This document shows positions 8,777 through 17,917 of a DNA stretch of 64,000 nucleotides, one piece after another. The position numbers were made by a program, and so were the translations under genes. The notes below the pieces were generated by a model. That model saw only the letters and a list, made by a program, of their open reading frames with translations. It searched no databases and was not told the DNA's origin. Source of the DNA: Mycobacterium bohemicum DSM 44277 (GTDB lineage Bacteria; Actinomycetota; Actinomycetes; Mycobacteriales; Mycobacteriaceae); the NCBI RefSeq assembly GCF_001053185.1, contig NZ_CSTD01000001.1, positions 2,001,009 through 2,065,008 of the forward strand. The letters are read 5' to 3'. Within the stretch, counting starts at the first letter, position 1. Every line of letters starts with the position of its first letter.

Positions 8777-8935
8777 CTACACGGCCAAGGCGGCCGGGTC
8801 CTGCGGCTTGACGATTTCCAGGCGTTCCAGGCCGTGACGCTCCGCTTTCGCGTCACGCGACAGCCACGACGGCGGTGTCGGTGCGTACGGAATGTAGTTC
8901 GGTGGTGGCTGGACGACCCTGACCGGACCCCGTCA
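8777..8935 (-). pseudogene. C-terminal gene fragment next to IS30
   Basis: The minus strand reads VQPPPNYIPYAPTPPSWLSR followed by DAKAERHGLERLEIVKPQDP and a stop at 8777. It has protein-like composition, but the frame is closed upstream by TGA near 8936, about 100 bases from the IS30 end. It is probably the tail of a gene destroyed by rearrangement. The family is unknown. Confidence 0.3.
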
Positions 8936-9056
8936 ACTGGTCCGCGTGATCAACCGATCGGGGTCAGGCCACACGCACCTGGCTCCTTCGACGGAAGGTC
9001 GTAACCCAAAGTCAAGCAAACCTGTCGGCGGCGACTGAAAATTGACCCCCTGGCGG

Positions 9057-9091
9057 CAGGTGAGTTCTAAGGCTTGTCGCAACACTCCTGC
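9057..9091 (+). repeat. IS30 left inverted repeat
   Basis: Begins CAGGTGAGTTCTAAGG and is an exact reverse complement of 10321-10355. Confidence 0.9.
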
Positions 9092-9131
9092 GATGGTGAA
9101 TTCGTCCGGTCCTCGCAACACACGGACGCGA

Positions 9132-10307
9132 TCACAGTAGTCCGTGCGTGAAAACCAGGTCGGGTGTGCGCCAGTTGAGGATCTTGCGTGGGCGGCCATT
9201 AAGGAGCTTCTCCGCGCGGACCAGATCCTGGGGTGTGTAGACGGATAGATCTTTGCCCTTCGGAAAGAACTGGCGCAGAAGGCCGTTGGTGTTCTCGTTG
9301 GTGCCGCGCTGCCACGGGCTTCCTGGATCGGCGAAGAACACACCCTCTTGGAAGTGCTCAGCGAGAAGGTCGTGACGGGCCATCTCCGATCCCTGGTCCC
9401 AGGTCAGCGTGCGCCGGGCGGCCTCGGGCAGAGCCACCAGCACGTCGCCGAACGCGTCAGTGAACGCGTCGGCGCCGTGGCCCCACGGGAGATGGATCAG
9501 TCGCACCGCGCGACTGGTTCGGTCGACCAGAGTGCCGATCGCCGAGCGGCTGTGCTTACCGACGATCAAATCCCCCTCCCAGTCGCCGATGCGGGTACGC
9601 GTCTCGACGATCGGCGGCCTGCGGTGGATCAACACCGCCGGAGCGACGTAGCGGGGAGTGCGTTCAGTCGCGTTGCGTCGCCGCTTGCGCAGCGGTCGAC
9701 CGGTACGCAGCTTGGCCGTCAACGCCCTGCTCAACCCGCCTTTGCGGCCGAGATACACAGCCTGATAGATCGTTTCGTGGCAGATATGCCAGTCCGGCCG
9801 GTCCGGGTACTCCGAGCGCAGCCAGGCACTGATCTGCTGCGGGCTCCACGTGTTCTCCAGCTTGCCCTTCACCAGCTCGCGCAGTTCGGGATCGACGACC
9901 AAGGCCCCTGCTCGCTGCCGGCGCGCGTTGTCGCGGGCGCGGGCGTGCGCGAGATCGGCGTCATAAACACCCTTGTCGTGTGGCTTGAGGTGACGGCGCA
10001 GCTCCCGGGACACCGTCGAGGCTGCCCGGCCGATCCGTCGGGCGATCTCACGGACACCATGGCCGCGCTCGCGCAAGGTCGCGATGCGCTGGCGCTCCAA
10101 CAACGTCAGATACCGCGACGAGCGTGCCTTCTCAGCCACCCGCGTCGGCGGTAGCCCACCCGCTTCGGCGCGCCACCGATAGCCGGTCTTGCGGCCGATG
10201 CCGATTTGCCGGCACGCCTCGACGGTATGCACCCCATCGAGGATCAGCTTCCAGTACTCATCCTCCAAAATCAGCCGGCGCTTGCGGCCACGTCGCGTCA
10301 TCTCCAC
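9132..10307 (-). CDS. IS30-family transposase
   Basis: A 391-aa transposase, full length for the family. An N-terminal helix-turn-helix (LLERQRIATLRERGHGVREI and ARRIGRAASTVSREL) is followed by the DDE core: GDWEGDLIVGKHSRSAIGTL, LTWDQGSEMARH, and the terminal Glu in NENTNGLLRQFFPKGKDL. It makes double-strand breaks at the element ends and joins them to target DNA. The annotated start is GTG 10307; ATG 10301 is an equally good alternative. No frameshift or stop interrupts the gene and the flanking inverted repeats are perfect, so the copy is probably functional and recent. Confidence 0.93.
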   Translation of the reverse strand: MEMTRRGRKRRLILEDEYWKLILDGVHTVEACRQIGIGRKTGYRWRAEAGGLPPTRVAEKARSSRYLTLLERQRIATLRERGHGVREIARRIGRAASTVSRELRRHLKPHDKGVYDADLAHARARDNARRQRAGALVVDPELRELVKGKLENTWSPQQISAWLRSEYPDRPDWHICHETIYQAVYLGRKGGLSRALTAKLRTGRPLRKRRRNATERTPRYVAPAVLIHRRPPIVETRTRIGDWEGDLIVGKHSRSAIGTLVDRTSRAVRLIHLPWGHGADAFTDAFGDVLVALPEAARRTLTWDQGSEMARHDLLAEHFQEGVFFADPGSPWQRGTNENTNGLLRQFFPKGKDLSVYTPQDLVRAEKLLNGRPRKILNWRTPDLVFTHGLL

Positions 10308-10320
10308 ACCCCTTCACATA

Positions 10321-10355
10321 GCAGGAGTGTTGCGACAAGCCTTAGAACTCACCTG
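10321..10355 (-). repeat. IS30 right inverted repeat
   Basis: Exact reverse complement of 9057-9091; ends CCTTAGAACTCACCTG. The 255 bases from here to the next gene hold no supported feature other than a GAGGAGAAG ribosome site at about 10599. Confidence 0.9.
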
Positions 10356-10610
10356 CCGCGCCGGGGTCAGAATTCACGTGCCGCGGACAAAACCAACTCC
10401 GGACAACCCGGAACACATCGTGGTGCGCATCAAACGCGGGACGGTTCATCTTCTACTCGGGGACAGCGTCTGGGTGCCCCGCGACGTCGGGGCATCATTG
10501 GGCAACTCGGCGGTGATGTCATACCGCAGCGCTAGGCTTCGTGCTGGAACAGTCGGATTTGTCGGGAATGGGGCCGACGACGCCCGCTGGCGAACGCGAG
10601 GAGAAGCACC

Positions 10611-13388
10611 GTGGCGCCATTCAGCTTTGGCAACCGCTGGGTCGGAATCGTTGGCCTGCGCACCCCTCCGCCTCCCGAACCACTGCATAAGATGGCGCTA
10701 CGTCTTCAAAAGGAGTCGCGCTCCCGAAGAATTCGAATTGACGGCGGCCTTAAACTGCGGGTCGACGAGGTCCTATCCTCTCTGACCCGAATCCGACAGC
10801 GTGCGGCCATCGCCGGGCTGTACACACGTGCGAACGAATGCCTGATCGTCGAGCGGATGATCAGGTCGGGGAGACAGCCCGTGGTGCGGCCGTGGTTGCG
10901 CCGCGAGTTCTTGGCGTTACATGCACCTGATCGGCTCGACGGTTCCTCATCGAGAAGGCGAGCTGACAATGCGGCGCGCGATTCCTCGAAGCGCGCTGCG
11001 GCACCGCCCGACGAGGTTGTCGCGACCGACTGGGCAGAGTGGTGCCCGCAAGCTCCGCACTCGGCACTGCTGCCCGCGCTACCCGATCCACTCTCGCGCG
11101 ATCTTAAGGCCCTCGACGTCGACCTCGACGATGAGGCGCTGCATTGGGTGCGGTGGTCCTGCCTGCATCGCAGTTATCTCTATGAGTCAATACCGGAAAG
11201 CCCGGTCTCCGCGGAAGCCCTCGATCTTCTCGCGGCACTTGGACAGGGATGGATGCGGATGGCACTGCTTAGCCGGGTACGCGCACAACGCGGTGACTAC
11301 GAATCGAACAGCGAGGTCAGCGCTGTACTCGCAGCGGACAAACAAATCCGGTCCAGGCTTGGGCAATGGGTTACCGACAATGAGGTGGCCTACTTCGGTA
11401 GAGGCGAGGCCCAGAGCCTAGCCGCCGGGGCCCGTAGCACCGCTCCCGAAAGGGTCGCGATGCAGATTCTGGGTGCTTTATCAATGGTCACGGTCTCGCA
11501 GGCTCCGGCGGACGGCCTGCTGGAGCTGGTCTCCTTCGAGATGCAGGACCCGGAACCTGACTGGCTCACGCTTCTGCAATCTCACGTGAAGGCACAGCCA
11601 GCATTCACGCGCACAGAAACAGGACCCGACCACGACAAGCAATTCACGGTCACCGTCGAGGTCAATCGACGATCGGCATCAGCCACCGCCCCTTCGGTCA
11701 AGGAGGCGCGGCGGCTGGCTACGCGCTCGTATGTTCGCCGGTTCCTGCCGAACGCGATTCCCGCCACGCGCACAAAACCGCGACAGACGATGCGGCCGAA
11801 GCCATTCCAGAAAACACACCCGGACCACGATCGGGCGTTTCAGTGGGCACAGCAAGCGTTCGAAGTGGCCGATGCCGGCTTGATGAGTCAAGCGTTGACT
11901 CACAGGTCTTGGGTCTACGAGAACCAAGGATTGGTTGCACAAGCACAGCAACGCGACTATGGAGTGTTGGCCACCGAAGGCTCCGAAGCGCTGACCAACC
12001 TGGTCCGGCATCACTACGCGCTAAACACTCTTAACCAAACTGTGCGCGTGCCGGCCTCTGCAGTGACCTCACCGGCGCTTCCCCGTGAGGTAGTTGTCGA
12101 GTTATTCGACCAGATGCCGGTAGCGTCCGGCATTCTCTGCTCGCAAAAAATGGCAATCAGCCCGGATATCAAAGAAGATGTCGCCCAGGCGATCGTGGGG
12201 GCAGCCTGGCGCGCCAACGGAGACCGCCTGATGAAACGGCAACCCGCGACCCTGGCGAAGTGGATCAAGTCCTTCACTCCTACGAGGGACCCCGCCACTC
12301 TCCTTCAGGAGTATTGCGCCCGTCACGCCAAGGCAACCTATTCCGTTGATTTCGAGCGCCGGGGACCACAGCACCATGCAGAGTTCCGCGCAACGATCAC
12401 CTTCGAGATGGATCAACAGTTGCGCTGGCACGGCGAGTGGCGGAACGCGCACAATGCAGCGAAACAGTCTGCCGCTGACAGCGCACTCAATCTCCTCCTA
12501 GGCGCACCGAGCACCGAAAGTGCCAGCCCCGACGAGGACGGACAGGCACTGCTGCGCGGAATGCTCCTGGCCGAGCTTCGCGTAAGCGATCCCAAAAACA
12601 TCAACTCTGCCAAGGAGATTGCATCGGGACTACTCGCTGTCGACCTTCTCGCCTCCGGGAAGTTCAGCGAGTATTTGGGATGGGCGCAATTACGAACGCA
12701 ACTGCTTCCCGCCTCCGGCTGTGCAGTTGCAGACCGTCTGACTGAATATTACGAGGCAGTGCTCACGCAACAGCGCCGCGATGCACTGCAACAGTGGGTT
12801 GTCGCCTACCTACCTACGCGGGGGGTCGAGCAGCCAGACAATGCTCAGCGAGTTACCTCCTGGTGGCAGGGCGAGGACTGCGCCCGGCTGGCACTGCTCG
12901 AAGACCTCTTGTCGAGCGTGAACGACGCGGACCTTACCGACGGTGTTCTCGACTACATTGAGCGACAGGCGATGACGGTGGCCAAAGCGACCCAGTTACA
13001 GCTGGAATCGATCCGTGAATCCGACCCGCAAGGACACACGCTCACGCTGCGCCTTTCGGGCGCTGAGTTGGCGAACGCTCTCGACCCAATTGCCGACGTT
13101 GTCGACGCCGCTGTTGGCGGAGTGACATGGACACGCGACACGCAGAGCCTGTCTGTGACTATCCCGAATACTCCGACTGCGCCGGATGCCCTGTCGCGCG
13201 CTGGCTTTGATGCTGTCGAGCATGCGAGGAAGGACCCTTGGCTAAACGACGTACAGCATGAACTGCGCGAATTCCTGGCACTCGCCGAACGAGCTTTGGA
13301 CGACACCCCCGGCCCTACGCCCGTACAACTGGACGACGTACTCGCTCAAGAGCGTGCACTCGTCACACAACTACGGACAGGCGGATGA
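10611..13388 (+). CDS. Large protein with two RNase III-like and two dsRBD-like regions
   Basis: A 925-aa protein from GTG 10611, with GAGGAGAAG five bases upstream. Reading it as repeats: RNase III-like 1 (about 172-295, with LHRSYLYES and SAEALDLLAALGQ), dsRBD-like 1 (318-378), RNase III-like 2 (405-540, with ALTHRSWVYENQG, EGSEALTNLVR and KEDVAQAIVGAAW), dsRBD-like 2 (560-630, with HNAAKQSAADSALNLLL), then a roughly 290-aa helical tail. The HRS and GA landmarks survive, but the metal-binding Asp/Glu positions of canonical ERLEFLGD and DxxEAxxGA are mostly replaced, so catalysis is doubtful. Binding to double-stranded RNA is the most plausible role. It stands alone between an IS30 and an IS21 remnant. 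Domain assignment is by eye and would need profile searches. Confidence 0.62.
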   Translation: MAPFSFGNRWVGIVGLRTPPPPEPLHKMALRLQKESRSRRIRIDGGLKLRVDEVLSSLTRIRQRAAIAGLYTRANECLIVERMIRSGRQPVVRPWLRREFLALHAPDRLDGSSSRRRADNAARDSSKRAAAPPDEVVATDWAEWCPQAPHSALLPALPDPLSRDLKALDVDLDDEALHWVRWSCLHRSYLYESIPESPVSAEALDLLAALGQGWMRMALLSRVRAQRGDYESNSEVSAVLAADKQIRSRLGQWVTDNEVAYFGRGEAQSLAAGARSTAPERVAMQILGALSMVTVSQAPADGLLELVSFEMQDPEPDWLTLLQSHVKAQPAFTRTETGPDHDKQFTVTVEVNRRSASATAPSVKEARRLATRSYVRRFLPNAIPATRTKPRQTMRPKPFQKTHPDHDRAFQWAQQAFEVADAGLMSQALTHRSWVYENQGLVAQAQQRDYGVLATEGSEALTNLVRHHYALNTLNQTVRVPASAVTSPALPREVVVELFDQMPVASGILCSQKMAISPDIKEDVAQAIVGAAWRANGDRLMKRQPATLAKWIKSFTPTRDPATLLQEYCARHAKATYSVDFERRGPQHHAEFRATITFEMDQQLRWHGEWRNAHNAAKQSAADSALNLLLGAPSTESASPDEDGQALLRGMLLAELRVSDPKNINSAKEIASGLLAVDLLASGKFSEYLGWAQLRTQLLPASGCAVADRLTEYYEAVLTQQRRDALQQWVVAYLPTRGVEQPDNAQRVTSWWQGEDCARLALLEDLLSSVNDADLTDGVLDYIERQAMTVAKATQLQLESIRESDPQGHTLTLRLSGAELANALDPIADVVDAAVGGVTWTRDTQSLSVTIPNTPTAPDALSRAGFDAVEHARKDPWLNDVQHELREFLALAERALDDTPGPTPVQLDDVLAQERALVTQLRTGG

Positions 13389-13553
13389 CCTGGTCACCCC
13401 CACCGCGCCACCGTTCGTTGGTGCCGACGGCGTGCGAATCAGCCGCAGAGCGCCAGACCGCACGAAGCCATTGCACAGTCAGTTGCGTTGGCGCTCAATC
13501 GCGCAGGAGCAGCCCCACCTCGAGCGGCCGAGTGCGAAACGCCTCGACGGCGT

Positions 13554-14894
13554 GTGGAAGTACATGCCCTGCGCAAGCGTGGTTGGACGATCGCGGCGAT
13601 CGCCCCGCCACACCGGATTCGACCGCAAGACGGTCCGCAAGTATCTGGCCGGTGACGCCAAACCTGGGGTCCGGGCCCGCCCGGGTCCGGACCCGTTCGA
13701 GCCGTTCGTTGACTACGTCACCGCGAGGCTGACCGAGGACCCGCACCTGTGGGCCCGCACCCTGTTCGACGAGCTCGAGACCTGGGGTTTGGTCTGTCGT
13801 ATCAGAGCCTGACCCGCAACATCCGCGCCCGGGATCTACGCCCGGTCTGTGAGGCCTGCCGGACCGCCACCGAGCGCCCCAATGCGGTGATCCCACACGC
13901 AACCCGGGGACGAAACCCAATGGGAATGGCTGGAATTGCCCAATCCTCCCGAAGCATGGGGTTGGGGCAAGACGGCGCATCCGTTAGTCGGCTCGCTGGC
14001 GCATTCCGGGAAGTGGCGCGGCTTCCTGGCGCCCTCGGAGGACCAACCGCATCTGATCGCCGGCCTCGACCGCGTCACTCGTGGACTGGGCGGGCTGACC
14101 CGGGTGTGGCGGTTCGATCGGATGGCCACGGTCTGCGATCCAGGCTCAGGACGGGTGACCGCGTCGTTCGCCGGGGTGGCCAAGCACTACGGCGTCTCGG
14201 TGGCGATCTGCCCGGCCCGGCGCGGCAACCGCAAGGGCGTGGTCGAGAAGGTCAACTACACCGCCGCGCAACGCTGGTGGCGCGCCCTGGCCGACGACAT
14301 GACCGTCGAGGCGGCCCAGGCCAGCCTGGATCGCTTCGCCCGGGTGCGCGGTGACACTCGAATGCGGGCCACCGCCGACGGCCGGTCCTCGGTCGCCGTG
14401 CTCGCCAAGGCCGAACCGTTGGCCCCGGTGCCGGCGGTGCCGTATCCGGTGATCGTGGCTGAGACCCGCACCGCCTTGCGCCAAGCGATGGTGTCCTATC
14501 GCGGCAACCGCTACTCAGTGCCCCCAGAGTTGGCCGCCGCCCAAGTCGTCGTGTCGCATCCGGTCGGCGGCGAGTTCTGCGACATCGCCACCATGAGCGG
14601 GATCGTGATCGCCCGGCCCGGATGGCCGCCGATGGACTCGGGGTGATGGTCCGTGACAGCGGGCACGTCATCGCCCTGGACGCCGCGGCGATGGCCACCG
14701 CGGCCACCGGGCGCCCGCACCGCCGCAAGGAACGCATCCCACCGGGCCCGGCGGCCAAAGCTGCTGCTGCACAACTGCTCCGAGCCAAGGACGCCAACAG
14801 CCATGGCGCCCAATCCCCAAGTCCGTCAACCGATTCCACCGTCATCGATCTGTCCGTCTATGAGCGGGCCGCCCGGAACAGGACCATCCAATGA
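13554..14894 (+). pseudogene. istA: IS21-family istA transposase, multiply frameshifted
   Basis: The recognisable IstA sequence runs through several frames. GTG 13554 begins VEVHALRKRGWTIAAIA, then a shift near 13600 gives HTGFDRKTVRKYLAGDAKPG, a shift near 13785 gives LGFGLSYQSLTRNIRARD, another near 13905 leads to LPNPPEAWGWGKTAHPLVG and the DDE/RNase H-like region, and a last one near 14625 restores LAADGLGVMVRDSG. At least four indels are therefore needed and the gene is dead. The final frame ends in an ATGA overlap with istB, as in intact elements. The left terminus of the element was not found; it probably starts in 13389-13553. Confidence 0.8.
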
Positions 14895-15742
14895 CCCCCA
14901 CTCCAAGCACCGGCAAGACCACCATCACGAACGAGGAATCGGCATCGGCGGCGGCGAGCCGTTATCAACAGCTGCGTTCGCATCTGGCCGAGCTCAAACT
15001 GGCCGCGGCCGCCGAAGCCCTACCGGCGGTGCTCGACCAGGCCACCGCCGAGGGGCTGTCGCTGACCGTCGCGATGGAGCGGCTACTGGCCGTGGGAGTC
15101 GAGGCCAGCACCGCCCGCCGGCTGGCTGGCCGGTTGCGGTTCGCCTGCCTGCCCACCCCGGCCACCCTGGCCGACTTTGATGTCGACGCCGCCGCCGGGA
15201 TCGACCGCAAGCTCATCGACGAGCTGGGCACCTGCCGCTACCTGGAATCGGAGACCAACATCCTGCTCATCGGGCCGCCGGGCACGGGAAAAACGCACTT
15301 GTCCGTCGGATTGGCACGGGCCGCAGCACATGCCGGATACCGAACCTACTTCACCACCGCCGCTGACCTGGCGGCACGATGTCACCGCGCTGCGATCGAG
15401 GGACGGTGGGCCACCACCATGCGGTTCTACGCCGGGCCGACCCTGCCGGTGATCGATGAACTGGGGTACCTACCGCTGCCCGCCGAAGCTGCCTCCGCGT
15501 TGTTTCAGGTTGTCTCCCAACGCTATTTGAAGACCAGCATCGTCATCACCACCAACCGCGGGGTGGGTGCCTGGGGCGAGATCCTCGGCGACACCACCGT
15601 GGCCGCCGCCATGCTCGACCGCCTCCTGCACCGTTCCGTAGTCATCAACCTCGACGGCGACTCTTACCGGCTACGCGACCACCACGCCGCCGCGGAAACC
15701 CTGCGCCGAACCACCACCGGCACCCGCCAACAACTACACTGA
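14891..15742 (+). CDS. istB: IS21-family helper ATPase IstB
   Basis: A 283-aa AAA+ ATPase that assists the IstA transposase in target selection. Walker A is IGPPGTGKTHLSVGLARA, Walker B is LPVIDELGYLPL, and the sensor region is VITTNRGVGAWGEIL. The N-terminal helical domain (YQQLRSHLAELKLAAAAEAL) is typical. It is intact although its istA partner is broken. After the stop, the element's right end is probably at or near 15807 (a CA after GAGCGCCGTCAACA-type sequence), preceded by two related direct-repeat boxes, GAATTTCGGCGAGCA and GATTTTCGATGAGCG. Confidence 0.9.
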   Translation: MTPTPSTGKTTITNEESASAAASRYQQLRSHLAELKLAAAAEALPAVLDQATAEGLSLTVAMERLLAVGVEASTARRLAGRLRFACLPTPATLADFDVDAAAGIDRKLIDELGTCRYLESETNILLIGPPGTGKTHLSVGLARAAAHAGYRTYFTTAADLAARCHRAAIEGRWATTMRFYAGPTLPVIDELGYLPLPAEAASALFQVVSQRYLKTSIVITTNRGVGAWGEILGDTTVAAAMLDRLLHRSVVINLDGDSYRLRDHHAAAETLRRTTTGTRQQLH

Positions 15743-15935
15743 CCGCTGCTCACAGGTGAGGAATTTCGGCGAGCACAGCCGGGGATTTTCGATGAGCGCC
15801 GTCAACACTTCGCAGCGCGCAATATCGTATGGCCGGGTCGGTTTCTGGGTACTCGCTGAATAGCTCCGGTGGCACTGTGAGACATATGAGTAACAGTGCG
15901 CGCCAGGCCGATTCAAACAGGGAGGTTTGGGGGGC

Positions 15936-16364
15936 ATGTTGTTTCGTGCGGTTTTCACCGCGGCTACCATCGCGACGGCAATGATCAGTTCGGGCGCCGG
16001 AGTTGCTTCGGGGAGCCCAAATCCAACCGACCCTGGGTACTGCGGCGCCCGCCAAGACGCCCTAGACTGCGTGCCCTATGACGGCCCGGCGCCGCCGCCA
16101 CCAACTAAGGCCGAAGCCGCGTTCGTGCGTGCCGGGCGCTTCTACGCTCCCAGTGCCGACGACGCGACACTATTAAGGATCGGCCGGGGCACATGCAACA
16201 TGCTTCGTGCCGGCACCTCCACTGGTTACATCGTTCCCGATATCGCCCGCCACCTGTCAATGAATAACCAGAGAGCCGACCAACTAATGGACGCGGCGAT
16301 GGGGAACATCTGCCCAGACGTACACATCGGCGCCAACGGCGCTGACGACTCCAGACCTCACTGA
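15936..16364 (+). CDS. Secreted DUF732-type protein
   Basis: A 142-aa protein from ATG 15936, with GGGAGGT nine bases upstream. It has a signal-peptide-like N-terminus (MLFRAVFTAATIATAMISSG followed by AGVASGS), then a Pro-rich linker. The C-terminal region (LLRIGRGTCNMLRAGTS ... DQLMDAAMGNICPDV) carries the paired Cys and helical pattern of mycobacterial DUF732 proteins, which are exported and of unknown function. The family is largely confined to mycobacteria, supporting the host assignment. It is the first of a run of small plus-strand genes. Confidence 0.7.
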   Translation: MLFRAVFTAATIATAMISSGAGVASGSPNPTDPGYCGARQDALDCVPYDGPAPPPPTKAEAAFVRAGRFYAPSADDATLLRIGRGTCNMLRAGTSTGYIVPDIARHLSMNNQRADQLMDAAMGNICPDVHIGANGADDSRPH

Positions 16365-16429
16365 AAAGCGGGTCTGGGGCCGGTTGTGCTCGTCGACGTC
16401 ATTCACCCACGATTGAATGGAGACACAAT

Positions 16430-16738
16430 ATGACCAACCGTGCCTGGTCGGCTTATGAGGCGATTCCGCTGATCAACGATGTGGTGGTTCACCGAGGACT
16501 GCGCTGGACCGGTTTGGCTCCCCCGCACCCAGAGGATCACTACGAGGGTTTGATCCCCACACGAACCAAACAAGCCGTCTACCTACAAGCCTGGGTAGTG
16601 GCGTTCCATATGGGCCTGTGCCCCAACACCCCGAACACAAAGCCTTCGGTTTTGATTAGCAAGCTGATCGAGGCGTTCGAGTTGGACCCCGACGGGATGG
16701 CCCAAACCTCGGACGCCATTGCGATGGCCCGCGGCTAG
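16430..16738 (+). CDS. Hypothetical protein
   Basis: A 102-aa protein from ATG 16430. It contains TRTKQAVYLQAWVVAFHMGL and VLISKLIEAFELDPDGMAQT. No recognised domain, signal peptide or membrane segment. It lies 65 bases after the DUF732-type gene in the same direction and is followed by about 150 bases without a gene. Composition and codon use are consistent with a real gene. Confidence 0.55.
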   Translation: MTNRAWSAYEAIPLINDVVVHRGLRWTGLAPPHPEDHYEGLIPTRTKQAVYLQAWVVAFHMGLCPNTPNTKPSVLISKLIEAFELDPDGMAQTSDAIAMARG

Positions 16739-16885
16739 GTATACCTGTACGACCGATACAGCCTTGCCATAGAACGCGGCCAGCCATTAAGCCACGCGAC
16801 GCTTGGGCCGCCCGGCCTCGCGGTCGCCCTGGCGGCCGAGAGGTAAGCCTCTCGTGTGTGCCCGTAAGCGCAGAAGGGAGCGAGA

Positions 16886-17362
16886 ATGAACCCAGTAGTT
16901 GAACGCCGATTGTCGTTGTGGCCCAACGCAAAGACCCGCGCTGAGGCTGCACAGCTGCTCTACGTCAAAGGGTGGACGCTGGGGAGGGTGCTGGCACTGT
17001 ACCCCGACGGGGTGGTCAGCGAGGACCGCGGCGTCAAGCGCGGAGCTGCCCGCCGCGCGATCTGGGCGCATTACGCGCTGCTCCAGGAGGCGGTGGGTGA
17101 GCCTGACATCGACCCCAGCGACGCTGCCGCAGTCGAGCGAGTGGTCAGAACGAAGGGAGTCGAAGTTGCACGGTGTCGCGCCGGCAGCCACTTAGGGGAG
17201 GAGTACAACACATTCCCCGACCTGGCCTGGTACGAACGCCAGGCACCACCGAGTTGGCCCATCGAGGCTGACGATGACGGCCGCCGGGAGCGTGAGCAGG
17301 CTGATATACGCAGCGCCATGTGCCCAGAATGCTTTTGCGTCCACGCCGGCGAGTGCCCTTAA
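16886..17362 (+). CDS. Hypothetical protein with CPxC...HxGEC tail
   Basis: A 158-aa protein from ATG 16886, with a GGGAGCGAG ribosome site. Its N-terminal half resembles a helical DNA-binding fold (LLYVKGWTLGRVLALYPDG). The last residues are CPECFCVHAGECP, a compact Cys/His cluster likely to bind zinc. The minus-strand gene at 17918-18238 ends in the near-identical pattern CPLCHMEHRGECP although the proteins are otherwise unrelated. The family is unknown. Confidence 0.55.
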   Translation: MNPVVERRLSLWPNAKTRAEAAQLLYVKGWTLGRVLALYPDGVVSEDRGVKRGAARRAIWAHYALLQEAVGEPDIDPSDAAAVERVVRTKGVEVARCRAGSHLGEEYNTFPDLAWYERQAPPSWPIEADDDGRREREQADIRSAMCPECFCVHAGECP

Positions 17363-17543
17363 TACCAGTCGATGTGGTGATGAGGGTGACCGAGCGGCGT
17401 CCGCATACCTCCGTCGTTCATGGAAAGGCAACTGCTGGTGCGGCGCCCACCGTTTTGAACGGTGCGCCTGCCGCTACTGTTCTCTACAGGAGTCGTTGCC
17501 AGAGCCGCGAACACCACCGGCCAGTGTGATCGGATAGGCGGTT

Positions 17544-17822
17544 ATGGACGACCTCGCCGGCATCGGCCCAACCCCACCACCGTGGATGGCGCCCGACGAC
17601 CAACCATTCTGGAAGAGCCCCACGCTGCTCTGGCACCACGGCGTCGGCGAAGACCTAGCGATCAGATGCGAGGACACCATTGATGAGGACAGCGAGTGGT
17701 ACCGCAGCTCCCCGGTGATCGAGCTCTTAGGAGCCGTTCACGGCCTGGACGCGGCGGGAGCGCGCCGACTGGCCGCCGATCTGAACGCCGCCGCCGACCT
17801 AATCGTGGATATGCCACGTTAG
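17544..17822 (+). CDS. Small acidic hypothetical protein
   Basis: A 92-aa protein from ATG 17544. It is Trp/Pro-rich at the start and ends in a helical segment (HGLDAAGARRLAADLNAAAD). Family unknown. The 180 bases before it contain competing frames, including a Cys-rich one without a usable start, that I could not resolve. Confidence 0.5.
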   Translation: MDDLAGIGPTPPPWMAPDDQPFWKSPTLLWHHGVGEDLAIRCEDTIDEDSEWYRSSPVIELLGAVHGLDAAGARRLAADLNAAADLIVDMPR

Positions 17823-17917
17823 ATCTACCTACGGGTTGGCTTGTAGGGCAAGTTTTTGGAGCCTTTTAGATCCCCTAAGATGGAGAACAGGTTGTTAAAC
17901 ACGGCTTGCTGGGCATC

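Larger units (their letters stand above)
9057..10355 (-). mobile_element. IS30-family insertion sequence
   Basis: A single IS30-type transposase gene is bounded by perfect 35-bp inverted repeats at 9057-9091 and 10321-10355. Similarity between the two sides continues imperfectly outward for about 30 bases (GGGTCA and GCCG..GACA are shared in inverted order), so the true ends may lie near 9022 and 10390. I could not identify a target duplication with confidence. It separates the small-gene block on the left from the RNase III-like gene. Confidence 0.85.

Noticed and set aside
17274..17537. Cys-rich plus-strand frame (GNCWCGAHRFERCACRYC)
   Set aside because: Attractive zinc-finger-like spacing, but no usable start codon lies near it and the frame overlaps the end of the 158-aa gene.
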